A DNA stretch of 64,000 bases from Chionis minor. Lineage: Eukaryota > Chordata > Aves > Charadriiformes > Chionididae. The notes beneath the pieces are model-generated. The model had not been told where the DNA came from. It did no database searches and saw nothing but the letters and a program-made list of their open reading frames with translations. The stretch spans positions 310,001 to 374,000 of the forward strand of contig VZSF01004775.1 in assembly GCA_013398295.1 (NCBI GenBank), read 5' to 3'. This document shows, in pieces, positions 50,753 through 61,682 of the stretch (the stretch's first letter is position 1; every line of letters begins with the position of its first letter). The translations under genes were made by a program, and so were the position numbers.

Positions 50753-51936
50753 AAATTAATGTGAACCTTTGAAATGTATCCCGCAAGCCTGAAATAAAAA
50801 TTATAAAGCATTTTGGGGGGGGGGAAAGGCAAAACCTTATAGGCTTTTCTCCCTGCCTCATCACAAAAAAGCAGCCCAGAGCTGTAGAATTCACAGCAAT
50901 CAGAGATGCTGGGAACATGCAGGTATAACAGCTCAGAAGAATTACAGGGGGTTGGGGAAGCTTGAAAGCCTTGGCCAGTGTGGTTATCCTGGCCAGCCTT
51001 CTTTCTGAGAACAGAACTGCAGTATGGTATGCGGTAACACTCTTACATGTCAGTCTGAAGGAGCTTTGTTGTCTGTTACTTTCCTCATTTAGTCTTTTTT
51101 TACCCAAAATGTTTACTATTGGCCCTTTCTGCTGGAAGTGGGCATCTTGTCTGAAATTTAATAGCAGAATTATCATCTCCTGAATTTGACATGGTATTTC
51201 AAATCTGCCCAACCAGTCTCTTAAAACTTCTTACTGTCTAAACTCTTAGCACTCAGGAACTTTTGCAGGAAGTCTGCTGCTTTTGGGTTGTGGATTTAAC
51301 TAAATTTTAAGTCAATAGGTACAGTCCCTTTTGTGGATGTTTTGTTCAACTTTGGACTTACTTGTTTTCTATAACCTGATCTTCATAATTTGGTTTAGTC
51401 TGTTTTTAAGTTGATACTATTTCCCAGCATTGTTTCAAGCACTGGCTTAGTGAAATCAATTAAAATTTTCATCTCCAAAGTGGTGTAGGGTTCACCTTTT
51501 AGTGGTGAAGGAATGCATTTAAAATACATATCCATGAAGGGAGGCCTGTCTTGTCTTTTTCTGTTGACTAAAAATGTACATTTGTGTTATGAATCACTGA
51601 GTTGATGTGCTTACAGTGACTATTCACTTCTATTCACTACACAGTTCTGGTTTTTTTTTTTTCAGAACACTGCTATCTGAAGTGTGAATGTTGACTTGTA
51701 ACTGCATAAATTACCCAGTCATGAAATCTATTTGTATTGCATCCTTAGCATGGAAAGTGATGGAAAGATGCAGTTTTCACACATTTTACATATACTGTGT
51801 ATCTTTTTACGCTACACTGTGTGTTTTATTATAGAGGTTTTTACCCTAAATCACTGTTTCTTGCCTGGTCTTCGGTGATAGGATCTGCTCTCTGATTGAG
51901 GGCTACCTCTTAACATTCAACTTTTCAGTCTGCGAT

Positions 51937-51998
51937 AGTATACACGTATGTATATGTAGATATAGACAGTATACACATATGTATATGTATCTTTGTAC
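51937..51998 (+). repeat. Imperfect 31-bp tandem duplication
   Basis: Two adjacent 31-base units both begin agtatacac and share gtatgtatatgta-type sequence (51937-51967 and 51968-51998), differing mainly in their last nine bases. Composition is TA/TG-rich, like a decayed microsatellite. Confidence 0.75.
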
Positions 51999-53142
51999 GT
52001 GTACTTCTGTCACGGGGGAAAATAACTCGTGAAACTTAACTTCAAGTGCAAACATACCAAGTCTATTTGAACCCTCCTATGATGTCACTGGGAAAAGCTT
52101 TGTCAGGTAGATAATTAAGTTTAATGTATGCAGTAGTGGCTAACTTGGTTTCTTGAATCATAGTTCTTGCTGCTTCATCTTGTGTCTTGGAGGCATGTCT
52201 GGGAGAACACATTCCAATTCAACTCCAATCCAATTCTAAGCTTAAGAAAACCTCCTGAAACCTAGGTGTTTTCTGCACGTATTTAACTCTGCTAAGGTTA
52301 TTCAGTCGTGGATGCCATAAATAGAATACAGGCCATCTTTCTTCCATGCCACGTTTACTTATGCAGGCATATGAAATGAAAAAGTTTGTATAGAATTAAC
52401 GCGTTTTCCTTATGCCTCTTGCTGCTTCTTCTCTATTGTTTATTAATGCCCACCTTTCTGAGAACTTTGACCATTAAAATTTCTGAATTAAAAGAAAACT
52501 ATTGTTGTGTCAGATAACCACCCCAGACATATTATTCCCTTTTTTTCCTCCCCATAAATTCTGGACCTTAAGTTGTATGACTTAGATTGTATGTATCACC
52601 TTTCTGAACAATAAGAAGTCTTTAAAGTTTCATCCTTAGAGGGTAAGAACAGCTTTCTTGGACTATCATGGTTTTGACTTTTGCCACGTCAAAGTCATGT
52701 AAAACTTGGTTTCTTCGCTGATAACCCAGCTTCTTCCCCTCTCCATTCACTTTGTGTCTTCTGTTTGCTTGTACCGTTGCCTTCCTTTCTTTGTATTTTC
52801 TGCTTTTAATTGATGTGTGGCTCTTAACTGTTAAGTTTTCTCTGTGCTGTCGACTTTTAATTCCTTTAAATACTATTCATTGAAGGATTGATAGAGGACT
52901 TCATAGACAAGTGAAATTTCATGGTTAAATTGTTCACATTCTGATTTCAATAAACAGATGCTGGTAGTAATGCTGGGAGTTTATAATTAGATTTATGGAG
53001 GTTCTGTTTATATTGACTTTCATTTAAAATTTGAAGGTGACTGGTATCCTACTGAAGACAGTATCACTATACGTGCCATGGCTTTACTAATATTCTCTAA
53101 TGCTTTTTGGGGATGACTTGAAATCATTGTTCATGTCCACGG

Positions 53143-53227
53143 GCAAGACATTCTTTGTCTTGCAGCCTTTTGTCTCTGCATCCTCCGTTTGGAGGATGAC
53201 TTCTGTTCAACAGAAGTCAGAACTGAC
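53143..53227. repeat. Cluster of four adjacent perfect inverted repeats
   Basis: Hairpin 1: 53143-53150 pairs with 53156-53163 (gcaagaca, 8 bp). Hairpin 2: 53179-53186 pairs with 53191-53198 (catcctcc, 8 bp, 4-nt loop gttt). Hairpin 3: 53197-53207 pairs with 53209-53219 (tgacttctgt t, 11 bp around a single C). Hairpin 4: 53216-53220 pairs with 53223-53227 (gtcag, 5 bp). Hairpins 2, 3 and 4 overlap by a few bases, so they would compete when folded. Confidence 0.9.
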
Positions 53228-54046
53228 GGTATTGGTTTTGTACCTGATAGTATTTAAAGTTGTAGTATTTTCTGGAAAGCCAGGAGGATTTGTCAGGAGG
53301 GTATGTCAAACCCCACCTGTGTTAGCCTGTGAAGGCAACAGCTAGATCCTGCGCTGCATCCAGTGTATCTTGCGAAATTTTATTCTATTTGGACAATATG
53401 CTCTCCTGAGGAGAGGAGGAAGGCTAACTTTATCTTTGACCTCATTTTCTTGCGAGATGAAAATAAAGGTCGAGGGGACTATAAAGATAAGGCTAGAAGT
53501 GCTACAGTCCTATATATGAGGACTAACACAGTCACAGGTAAACGTTTTGTAAGATTCTCTTTTAATATCGCCCTATTTCAGTATCTGATGAACAGGAAAC
53601 AGGTTGGCATGTTGGCCACCTGACAATAGATATCGCTGATAGTTTGTAATTTTAGTAAGATCAATAAATGCTATTAGAGAGATCTGCAGAAAGCTTATTT
53701 TCTAAATCTTTAAACCCCTTATAAAATTGTGGAGATTAACACAAATTTTATTGGTTAAACTACTAAGGAAACAGAGAAAGTTTTTCAAAGTATGTTCAGA
53801 ATAGCAGTTCTTGATTACTTTGTTCCTTGCACTTGCAGAATACAGGCACTCTGAGTGGCCTCTGTCTACTTTCGATGTTTATGCGCTACAATGAACAAGC
53901 TCCCAACAAATGTTGGGAATGTCACTCAGTTGGGGGTTTTTTTGGTGTACATTGCTACTCTGAACTACATTGCAATAATGTGAAAATACTGTGTGATGAC
54001 TTGAAATTTAATACCTTGCAAATTAATATTGTCACTTGCTATACAG

Positions 54047-54141
54047 ATGGCTCTGACTCCAGAGATAAGCCAAAGCTCTATCGTCTACAATTAAGTGTCA
54101 CTGAAGTTGGAACTGAAAAATTTGATGATAATTCCATTCAG
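54047..54141 (+). CDS. AFDN: Afadin exon 10 (FHA domain, first part)
   Basis: Encodes about residues 408-439: DGSDSRDKPKLYRLQLSVTE, then VGTEKFDDNSIQ. It starts the FHA domain region; LYRLQLSVTEVG is the first strand pair. FHA domains commonly bind phosphothreonine peptides, but for afadin a phosphopeptide ligand is not well established. EKF here stands for EKL in human. Acceptor ctatacag, donor CAG followed by gtatgg, phase 0. Upstream sequence back to an ATG at 53827 is open in the same frame, which is probably coincidental. Confidence 0.96.
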
Positions 54142-54841
54142 GTATGGGGGAAAAAAGCAGACTCTGACAGAACTGATCTGATCTCTGGTCAATTATGTTT
54201 AATTGTGTAAACTAGTAAAATATTCTGTGAATAACCTTCAAAGCTAGAAGTGTAAAATATTGATGCAATTTCATGTTAACAGTCATAACGTTCTAATTTA
54301 TTTCCGTTCTCTTGCTTTAAGAGTGGGTTTCATTGTTTAAAATAGGGTATTCTTTTTGTCACTGGATCAAATGTTACGTATCGGTGTTATTGTAACTGCT
54401 TAAAGGCTTTCAAGTCCTAGTCTCAAAGCCCTTTGAGGGCGGTAGGATTTCTTAAATGTATAAAACAAGAACAGTTGTATGAAGTTCATGCCAGGGAGTC
54501 TCTTACAGCACCCTGGATCTCCATCATTGCAGTTAGTTAACTTGTAAGGAATTGCATTGTCATATTTCACATCAAAACAACAAGTAGAAGAAGATAGTTC
54601 TGAACAGTGTATGACCAAAAAAATGAAAAACTTTTAATTAAGGGTTTTTTGCTGCCCATTTTAGTTAAATGTGTGTTTTATTATCTCTTTTGCACTGTAC
54701 CACTCATCTGTGTTAAATTCATAAGCAAGCAAAGTTAAGTTACTAGGCTGTAAATAGGGTAAGCTGCAACTCAGTCTTTTTGTTTTAATTTCTGCTGCTG
54801 TGTAACTTAGTTTAGTCCATGTTAATTAATTCCATTTCCAG
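54142..54841 (+). other. AFDN: AFDN intron 10
   Basis: Phase 0 intron of 700 nt, GT-AG. No repeat recognised. Acceptor ccatttccag. Confidence 0.9.
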
Positions 54842-55104
54842 TTATTTGGTCCAGGAATTCAGCCTCATCATTGTGACCTCACTAACATGGATGGAGTTGT
54901 TACTGTAACCCCAAGAAGCATTGATGCTGAAACCTACGTGGAAGGTCAGCGTATTTCAGAAACCACTATGCTGCAAAGTGGAATGAAGGTTCAGTTTGGG
55001 TCATCTCATGTGTTTAAGTTTGTGGATCCCACTCAGGACCATATTATTCCTAAAAGACCTGTTGACGCAAGTCTTATGGTCAAAGGTCCAAGACACAAAA
55101 CTGG
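54842..55104 (+). CDS. AFDN: Afadin exon 11 (FHA domain core)
   Basis: The longest exon in the window (263 nt), encoding about residues 440-526: LFGPGIQPHHCDLTNMDGVV, TVTPRSIDAETYVEGQRISE, TTMLQSGMKVQFGSSHVFKF, VDPTQDHIIPKRPVDASLMV, KGPRHKT. It holds the FHA core, including GPGIQPHHC (the strand and loop following the usual glycine) and the NG-like loop replaced by VEGQRISE, then GMKVQFGSSHVFKFVDP as the last strands. After the domain the linker (DHIIPKRPVDASLMVKG) differs moderately from human. The donor is GG followed by gtgagt, a near-consensus site, leaving phase 2. Confidence 0.97.
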
Positions 55105-56681
55105 GTGAGTGAAATTTACTTTCTTCCAGCTGAGACGAAGGGAGAAGCCTTCAGAAAAATAGAGAATGAGAGCATTATAAATGGCCTGTGATTAGAGTAT
55201 GACTTTAAATGAGTTCTGAATAGCTGCTTTTAAGTGTTAAACATAACTATTTTAATACTTGAGCTCCACCTTGTGATTTTTTTTAGGATTAGCAAGTGTC
55301 TTTTTCATTAAGAAGTAAGACAAGTTTTCTTGATGCTCACTTCTGTGTTAAAAACAGTGGAATACCTTCCTTTAATGTGTTTCAAAGTTCATCCAACCTC
55401 TCGGAAAAGTAAAGAATTGCTGAATGTTTTCAGAGAGCTTAACTGTTTTTTGGTTTTTCTCAGGTAGTAACTTTTAGAATTCACCTAGAAGGATTTGGAA
55501 ATTAAGTAGGGTAATCATGAAATGAGACTGTCAGGATAGGGACAATAAATAAATATCTCGATATAGCAATCACTTTTTACAGTGTGATTACTTATCTTCT
55601 AGTTTCTCTGTTCCAAGGACTAACAGTCCAGAAGTCCATCCAGTTCCTTCTATATTCTGATAGAGGCATAGTAGAAATACTGATTGTAGATTTAGTGACT
55701 TATAGGGGATCAGGTATTCTGTTTGGTGGCTATGGAAATATTCAGGAGAAACAATCTTAAAATCAGGCTGTACAGCTCGTAAAAAAATTAACATCATGTC
55801 TTCCATCCTCTCTGGGTCCAAATGAGGCTACTACTGTAGTATACCCTGGTTTAGAAAAGAAACAATTTGGCTTGGAGATGAATGAGGCAAAGATACCTAG
55901 GAAAAGAGGCTCTTCTGGCTAATCTGCTGCATTAATATAGATGTACACTTTAACCATTATTACTTTTTCTCCACTTAATTTTAATGTGGAAATACCGCTG
56001 TGTGCTTGTTGTAGGACCTGTCTGCGGGAAGATGTCTAGCCGTTCAGCCATCTTGTAATATTTCTGCTTAAATCTTGAGTTCATTCTGACCTACAGATCA
56101 ATAAACATGCTCTCGCAGGATTACATAGTCAACTGCAAACCACTATACTACTGCAGAGCTTTACCTGGACAGCAAAATCTCTGGCAAAGAGCTAGTGCAG
56201 CTTGAACAATCAAATATTTTTTTAAAATCTTTAGAATAAGCAGATAATAAAATGCATTACTATGATTTATGAGCAATTTACATTATCAAAATTGTTGTAC
56301 ATCTAGTAATGAAGAGCTGAGCAAAAAATTGTAGCAATTTACTACGGTGAATACAATGCATTGAGCATATTTTTATGTGGTTTTATATTTATATTATTGT
56401 CCTCATTTGAGGTCAATTATTTATGTTTGTGTGTATATTTTCTCACTTGACTGGGAAAAAAGGTAATGAAGAATGTTTTTCTAGAGGAAATTATCTACGT
56501 AAATATTTGTAGTGTTTTTATACAAAGAATTGATTCAGTGTTTTACAACGTGACTATTAACTGGACTTACTGTATACCTCTTGAATTTTAGTTTACTGAT
56601 CTTAGCTACTCTGTTGCTTGTTTGTTAAATGTTTAAGAATATAATTTCAAAAAAGTACTTGAAATGTTACCTTGCTTTTAG
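55105..56681 (+). other. AFDN: AFDN intron 11
   Basis: Phase 2 intron of 1577 nt, GT-AG, ending in ttgcttttag. No transposon recognised. Confidence 0.9.
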
Positions 56682-56751
56682 AGCTGTTCAGGAAACCACA
56701 TTTGATCTGGAGGGAGACGTTCACAGTGGAACAGCGTTACCAGCAAGCAAG
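56682..56751 (+). CDS. AFDN: Afadin exon 12 (linker FHA to DIL)
   Basis: Encodes about residues 527-550: GAVQETTFDLEGDVHSGTAL, then PASK. This is the unstructured linker after the FHA domain. Human has GIVQETTFDLGGDIHSGTALPTSK, so four positions differ. Acceptor gcttttag, donor AAG followed by gtattg, phase 0. The acceptor reads ttagag, so an AG two bases further on exists, but its use would break the frame. Confidence 0.95.
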
Positions 56752-58906
56752 GTATTGTATTATGAGTAAATTAACAATAAATAATAGAAGATCATGTGTA
56801 AGTTAGGTCAAAATCATAGCATCAGTAGTATTTGGTAAAGTGCGGTGAGTTCATCATTCTTCCCAGCCACTTCCTGTTGTGGGTGCGCTTGGGTATTATG
56901 TGCATTCTTTTTTTTAATTCTATTTTATTTTCCCACAAAACTGTTCTAAGTTTGTATTAGCATTTACCATGCATTCTGTGCCAAGATTAGTAAATTTTTT
57001 TTTAGAAAGGGAAATTCCTCAAGTCTGGAATAGTTTCTTCCCAAACTGACCTGTTGAAGACAGATTACGTGCAGGTAGAGATCCGTATTAGAAATGATAC
57101 ATCATTATCTCATGTTGGTAGCATATGACTATTGTAATCTGTGATAGGGTAGATAAATGTTTTATATAAAATGTGAAAGGGTGTTCAATTTTAATTTAAT
57201 TAGGTTTTTAAAATTTAATGGATGTGACTTTTGACTTTAATAGAGCTCCTGTACACACGTTGACTAAACAGTCTCTGCAGTCATAAACATTTTATGAGGT
57301 GATAATCTTTTCTGGCTTTCTTTCTGCACTTTCTGTTAATAAATTCTGTGCCAGAGTTGCATTTCCCAAGAGCAGACAGAGTAAAATGACACAATGGTTA
57401 ATGCCTTTCTTGGTACTGTGATCACATGCCTCAGATGAAATGAGAGAATGAATTATTTCAGCAGTATGAAATGTAGTAGTCCTCCTAGAAGTGCATTTCC
57501 TTTTATGTTTTATAACTACTTATTATCAAATTGAAATACTTGTAAAGAAATTCAGTGATAATGACGTCACAGTGTAGGTGTTAATAATACTTTGATGGCC
57601 TTTGAATATGTTTGTTAGTCTTAAAAATTTTTTTCTTGCCACAGGCTTCTGATTCAGTTTTTCTCCTGTCCTTGTAGCTTTGTATGTGACAGTGCTTTCT
57701 TTTATCTTGGATGATCTTTACCTCTGATAGGAATTTATTTAGTGATGTTTTGGAAGGAAAAAAACCCCACCTTTGTAAACTGTTAAAATGCCTCAAAATT
57801 GCTCAGAATTCGTGTTTCTGACATAATTATATAGCATGTCTCATTCTTTTCAGACTTGTTAGAAAAATACTTCTAGTGTACCTAGGGAAGCTTGGGAAAA
57901 TTTAAGGGGTTTTTTTTTTGAGTTGTAGTGTTTGAGAATATACATGTCATCTTGTTAAATCACTGGTGAATCACTTGTTTTCTAACAGTTGCTTTTGTAA
58001 GTTTGCTTTTTGATTTGGAAGAGGGTAACAGTAACTTCAGTGAAAATTCTCTGGAATCTTGTGATGAAAACTGATTCATGGATTGGCACATCAGTACTGA
58101 AAAGAACTATGTTGTTCAAACTCTTGTTTTGAGATGTACTTTTTGGAAGGTTTTCTTATGTCAAAGCAAATTTAGTCTAGACATTTCTTAGGAAATGTAT
58201 AAACACGTTGTGTTCTACTGATGTGTTGTTTTCAACTGTTTATATTGAAAAATAATTGCTACATATTTTGCTGCTTAAAGCATCCCTTTCCTGATAGGAT
58301 TTGATGTAATTGGAAATCATAAATGAAAAGCTTCCTATTAAGGAGCCTGTGATATGAAAGAAAACAAACAAAATTGTACATAAAAAATTGTATGGTTTGA
58401 ATTGCCGCTTTTTGTCTTGGAAAGTTACGTACTGTCTCACAGGTCAGACTTTCCTTAAGAACAGGATAAATCTGGCATGGGTCAATATAAGCACTTGGCG
58501 CTATTGCAGAAGCAGCGTAGGGGAGCATAGCCAGTTTAAAATTTGTTAATATGTTTAACTTTGTCTCCTAGCTAAATTTTTCATTAACAATTCAGTCTTA
58601 CTTTGTATTGATAACTATACAACTTTTAAATAAAGACATTTGAAATTTTTGTTACATATTCTTAAAATGCATTAGCAAATAGCTACTCCTAGCCTGGCTG
58701 TTGTTGTCTTTGAATTGCAAGTGTGCTCTTAGATGCTTCGTTGTGGTGAAAACGCCTGCTGAGCTGCTGGATTCTGCGCTGTACTCTTCTGTTTATCCAT
58801 CTCTTTTCAAGCCTCAAATTGACACTTCATTTTAATAGCGCCAAGCACAAATACTGGTTAATCCAATGTTTGTATGCTAAGCACCTGTCCTGCTGTTTTG
58901 AATTAG
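56752..58906 (+). other. AFDN: AFDN intron 12
   Basis: Phase 0 intron of 2155 nt, GT-AG. Short T-tracts near 56995 and 57908. No transposon or RNA gene recognised. Confidence 0.9.
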
Positions 58907-59025
58907 AGCACCAGCAGGCTTGATGGTGACAGGACATCATCAGCATCCAGCATAGCCGAACGAGGAATGGTGAAGCCGATGATTAGAATAGAACAACAGC
59001 AAGATTACCGCAGACAGGAAAGCAG
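58907..59025 (+). CDS. AFDN: Afadin exon 13 (linker before DIL domain)
   Basis: Encodes about residues 551-589 plus two bases: STSRLDGDRTSSASSIAERG, MVKPMIRIEQQQDYRRQES. This serine-rich linker lies just before the DIL (dilute) domain encoded downstream of the window. Serines of the human counterpart (SSASSTAERG) are kept. Acceptor ttgaattag, donor AG followed by gtagga, leaving phase 2. The exon is the last coding piece I can find; the expected continuation (TQDASGPELI-like) does not appear before position 64000. Confidence 0.96.
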
Positions 59026-59835
59026 GTAGGAAAATTGTAACCCATTACTTCTCATAATGGAAAAAACTGGATACATTTTTCTGATAGATCAAGCAGTGTG
59101 TTAAAATATTTTAAACTACCTGATTTTTCCCTGTGGAAAATGAGATTTCCTTTGAGATCTCACTCCAAATAAACCCCAAAATTAACAACCAAAGCAAAAA
59201 ACTCCAGAATATTTAAAAAAAAATAATTTCTGTACTTGTATTTGTAGTTCCCTTTTTGTAAAACCAAGCTGATAGTCATGTCACACCATTGTTGGTTTGT
59301 GGTTAGGCATGTTGTATGGAACACCTTTAATAACAAAGGTACTCTTACTTGAAATTTTCATTTGTCAGTGGCAAGATGATGTGATTTACTTTGGAAAGGG
59401 AAATAACCAGGTCATTCCTACTTCTACAGTAGTGTTGTTGGCAAGTCTTGTGAGCAAGAACTTTAGCTGCGTCTGAATGCTTGTCTTGTAAAGTTATGTA
59501 ACTTATAAATACTCGTAACACCTCCTGCTTGATTTTTGCTTTTATGGTAGAGTGGCTGCTAATTAGGTAGACAAATGCTCTCCCATTTTGCTTGTAGGCC
59601 CTTTCTCAGGTACAGAATGACACTTTTCATGCCCTCTATATTCAGTTTGTTCCCAAAGCCATAGTGGAAAACGCTGACTTAAATCATATGCCGTTTTCTT
59701 GCTGTTCAGTCTCCATGTATTCATAATCTTGTTCAAATTCAGTTTGCGCCCATCCAAAAGGACTCAACTCCTTGTTAGACAATGCCTTTTAATACTAGCA
59801 TTGCTTCAAAAACTGTCTCTATTTGCCATCACAAA
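59026..59835 (+). other. AFDN: AFDN intron 13, left part
   Basis: Intronic DNA between exon 13 and the long CR1 copy, with A-rich patches near 59213. No exon or element recognised. Confidence 0.8.
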
Positions 59836-61309
59836 TAAAGAAGACTTCATGGGATGCATCCAAAGATGCTGAGAGTGTCTGACATCATTGCGAAGCCACT
59901 GTCTTGTCTTTGAAAGGTTCTGGAGATCGGAGCTTACTGAATGACTGGGAAAGGGCAAATGCTACACCCATCTACAGAAAGCACAAAGTGGAAGTTTGAG
60001 ACAGTAGAGACCAGTCAGCAACAATTCAGGCTGTGCGAATATTGTAGAATGAGTCCTTGTAGAAGCTATTTCAAGGCACAAAAAGGACAAGAAAGTGGTT
60101 AAGAAAAGATAGCATGGGTAAATCATGCTTGACCAACCTCATTGGCTTCCATGATGAAACAACTTGCATAGTTAATGAGGGGAGAGCTCTGGGCCTCGTG
60201 TCATCTACCCGATTCCAGTAAGCCATTGTCACAATCTCCCAGAACATCCTTGTTGATAAGATATGGTCTTATCATATCTTGCGGAGAACTGCAAGATGGG
60301 TGGAAAATGGGCTAAACTGCCAGGCTGAAAAAGTGATAGTTAATGGCACAAAGTTGAACTTGGCAGCTGGTCATGAGCTGAGTTTCTCAAGGTCAATATT
60401 GGATCTGAAACCACTCAGTAACTGTATAAACAATCCAGATAACAGGATTGAATGCATTGGCACCAAGTTTGTGGGTAATACCAACTTGGAGGACAGCAAA
60501 TAAGTGACAAAGAAGAGCCAATGTTCAGAGAGACCTACGCAACAAGAACTGCGTGAAGTTTAACAAAAGTAAATGTGAAGCCTTGGACCTGAGACACAAA
60601 ATGCCAAGAGCAATGTAGGCTGAAGTCTGACCGTTTGGATTGTAGCTCTGCTGAAAAGAACCTTGGATCCTGGTGTATAGCAAGCAATATAGCAAGCATC
60701 AGTGTATACTTGTAGCAGTGAAGACAAACTACGTCCTGGTCTGCATCAGCAAGAACGCAGACAGCAGATCAAGGGATATAATTGTCCCACTTTACTTGGC
60801 TCTTGTTGGGCCATACACCTGGAATACTGTGTCCAGTTTTGATGCCCCCAGTTCAAAAGAGATTGAAAAACTGGCAATGGTCCTGTGAAGGGCCATCTCT
60901 ACCAAGATGATTAGAGGATGAAGAAAGATTGAAGGGATTGGGTTTTTTCAGTCTAGAGAGAAGGTGGCGTAGGGCGGATCTAATTGCAATCTTCCAGTAC
61001 CAAAAAGGATAGTTACAGAGAAGGTAGAGGTGCTGTCATCACAAGGATCCTGGTTGACAGGTGAGGAGGCAATGAGCAGAAGGTGCTTCTGGGGAAAATT
61101 GTCTGGCTGTAGCTAGCAGGGGCAGGAATCTTCACTGTGAGACCAAGCGAACATTGGGATATGTTGTCCAGAGAACTGGTGGAATCTCCTTGCTGGAAAT
61201 TTTCAAGATTCTGCTTGGCAAGGCTCTGGATAACCCTAAATGAAGTCCTGTTTTCAACAGAAGGTTGGAGCACATGATCTCTGGAGGTCCCTTTCAACTT
61301 GGGCTTCAG
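59836..61309 (+). mobile_element. CR1 LINE, long decayed copy
   Basis: About 1.47 kb of CR1 in sense orientation, from the segment upstream of the reverse-transcriptase core to the 3' UTR. Recognisable blocks are cttcatggga tgcatcc near 59846, aatcatgctt gaccaacctc near 60120, and tggtggaatc tcc near 61180. The + frame at 60279-60503 aligns with the RT palm region (RWVENGLNCQAEKVIVNGTK), and 60763-60888 with the ORF2 C-terminus (IIVPLYLALVGPYTWNTVSS). The usual palm motif with the catalytic aspartates is replaced or lost, and stops and frameshifts divide the ORF. It is inactive. The 3' end lacks the octamer tail. Confidence 0.92.
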
Positions 61310-61349
61310 TGCAGTTGTTTTTTCGCTGGAGTCCAAGGTCCTGGTCTGT

Positions 61350-61386
61350 TTTGATTTTATTTTATTTATTTATTTTTTTTTTTAAA
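61350..61386 (+). repeat. T-rich simple repeat (ATTT type)
   Basis: A stretch of ttttattttatttatt-type units runs into a T run and ends in aaaag. It separates the two same-orientation CR1 pieces. Confidence 0.7.
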
Positions 61387-61437
61387 AGAAGAAAAGAATG
61401 ACTGGGTAGTTAGAGTTGGAATTACATAGACTTGACA

Positions 61438-61682
61438 AGAGAAAGCTCAGGGTGGAACTTACCAACGTGTGTAAGTATCCAACTAGAGGAACTTCTTTAC
61501 TGTGGGAGTGATTGAACACTGGAACAGATTGCCCAGAGACGGTGTGGAGTCTCCGTCCTTGAAGATACTCAAAACCTGACTGGACAAGGTCGTGAGCAAC
61601 TTGCTGTAGTTGACCCTGTTTTGAGCAGGGAAGTTCGACCAAATGATCTCCAGAGGTCCCTTCACACCTCAGAGATTCTGTG
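61438..61682 (+). mobile_element. CR1 LINE 3' end, second tandem fragment
   Basis: Matches a CR1 3' UTR: ggaacttctt tactgtggga, then tgaacactgg aacagattgc, tgatctccag aggtccc, and the tail gagattctgt g. The first 50 bases (agagaaagct cagggtgg) belong to a more 5' part, implying an internal deletion near 61482. It lies about 130 bases downstream of the long CR1, in the same direction. Confidence 0.9.

Larger units (their letters stand above)
49073..54046 (+). other. AFDN: AFDN intron 9
   Basis: Phase 1 intron of 4974 nt, GT-AG. Contains a 19-base T run at 50734-50752, a run of ten G at 50815-50824, a 31-bp imperfect tandem duplication at 51937-51998 and four adjacent hairpins at 53143-53227. 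A 153-codon minus-strand open frame at 50751-51212 has no recognised domain. The last 220 bases are open in frame with exon 10. Confidence 0.88.

Noticed and set aside
50751..51212. 153-codon minus-strand open frame in intron 9
   Set aside because: No recognisable domain, it ends in a poly-A/T context, and it lies antisense inside an intron; most likely chance. A protein search and conservation test would decide.
53839..54046. Alternative upstream acceptor for exon 10 (cttgcag at 53832-53838)
   Set aside because: Splicing from exon 9 to this site would put the added 208 bases and exon 10 out of frame.
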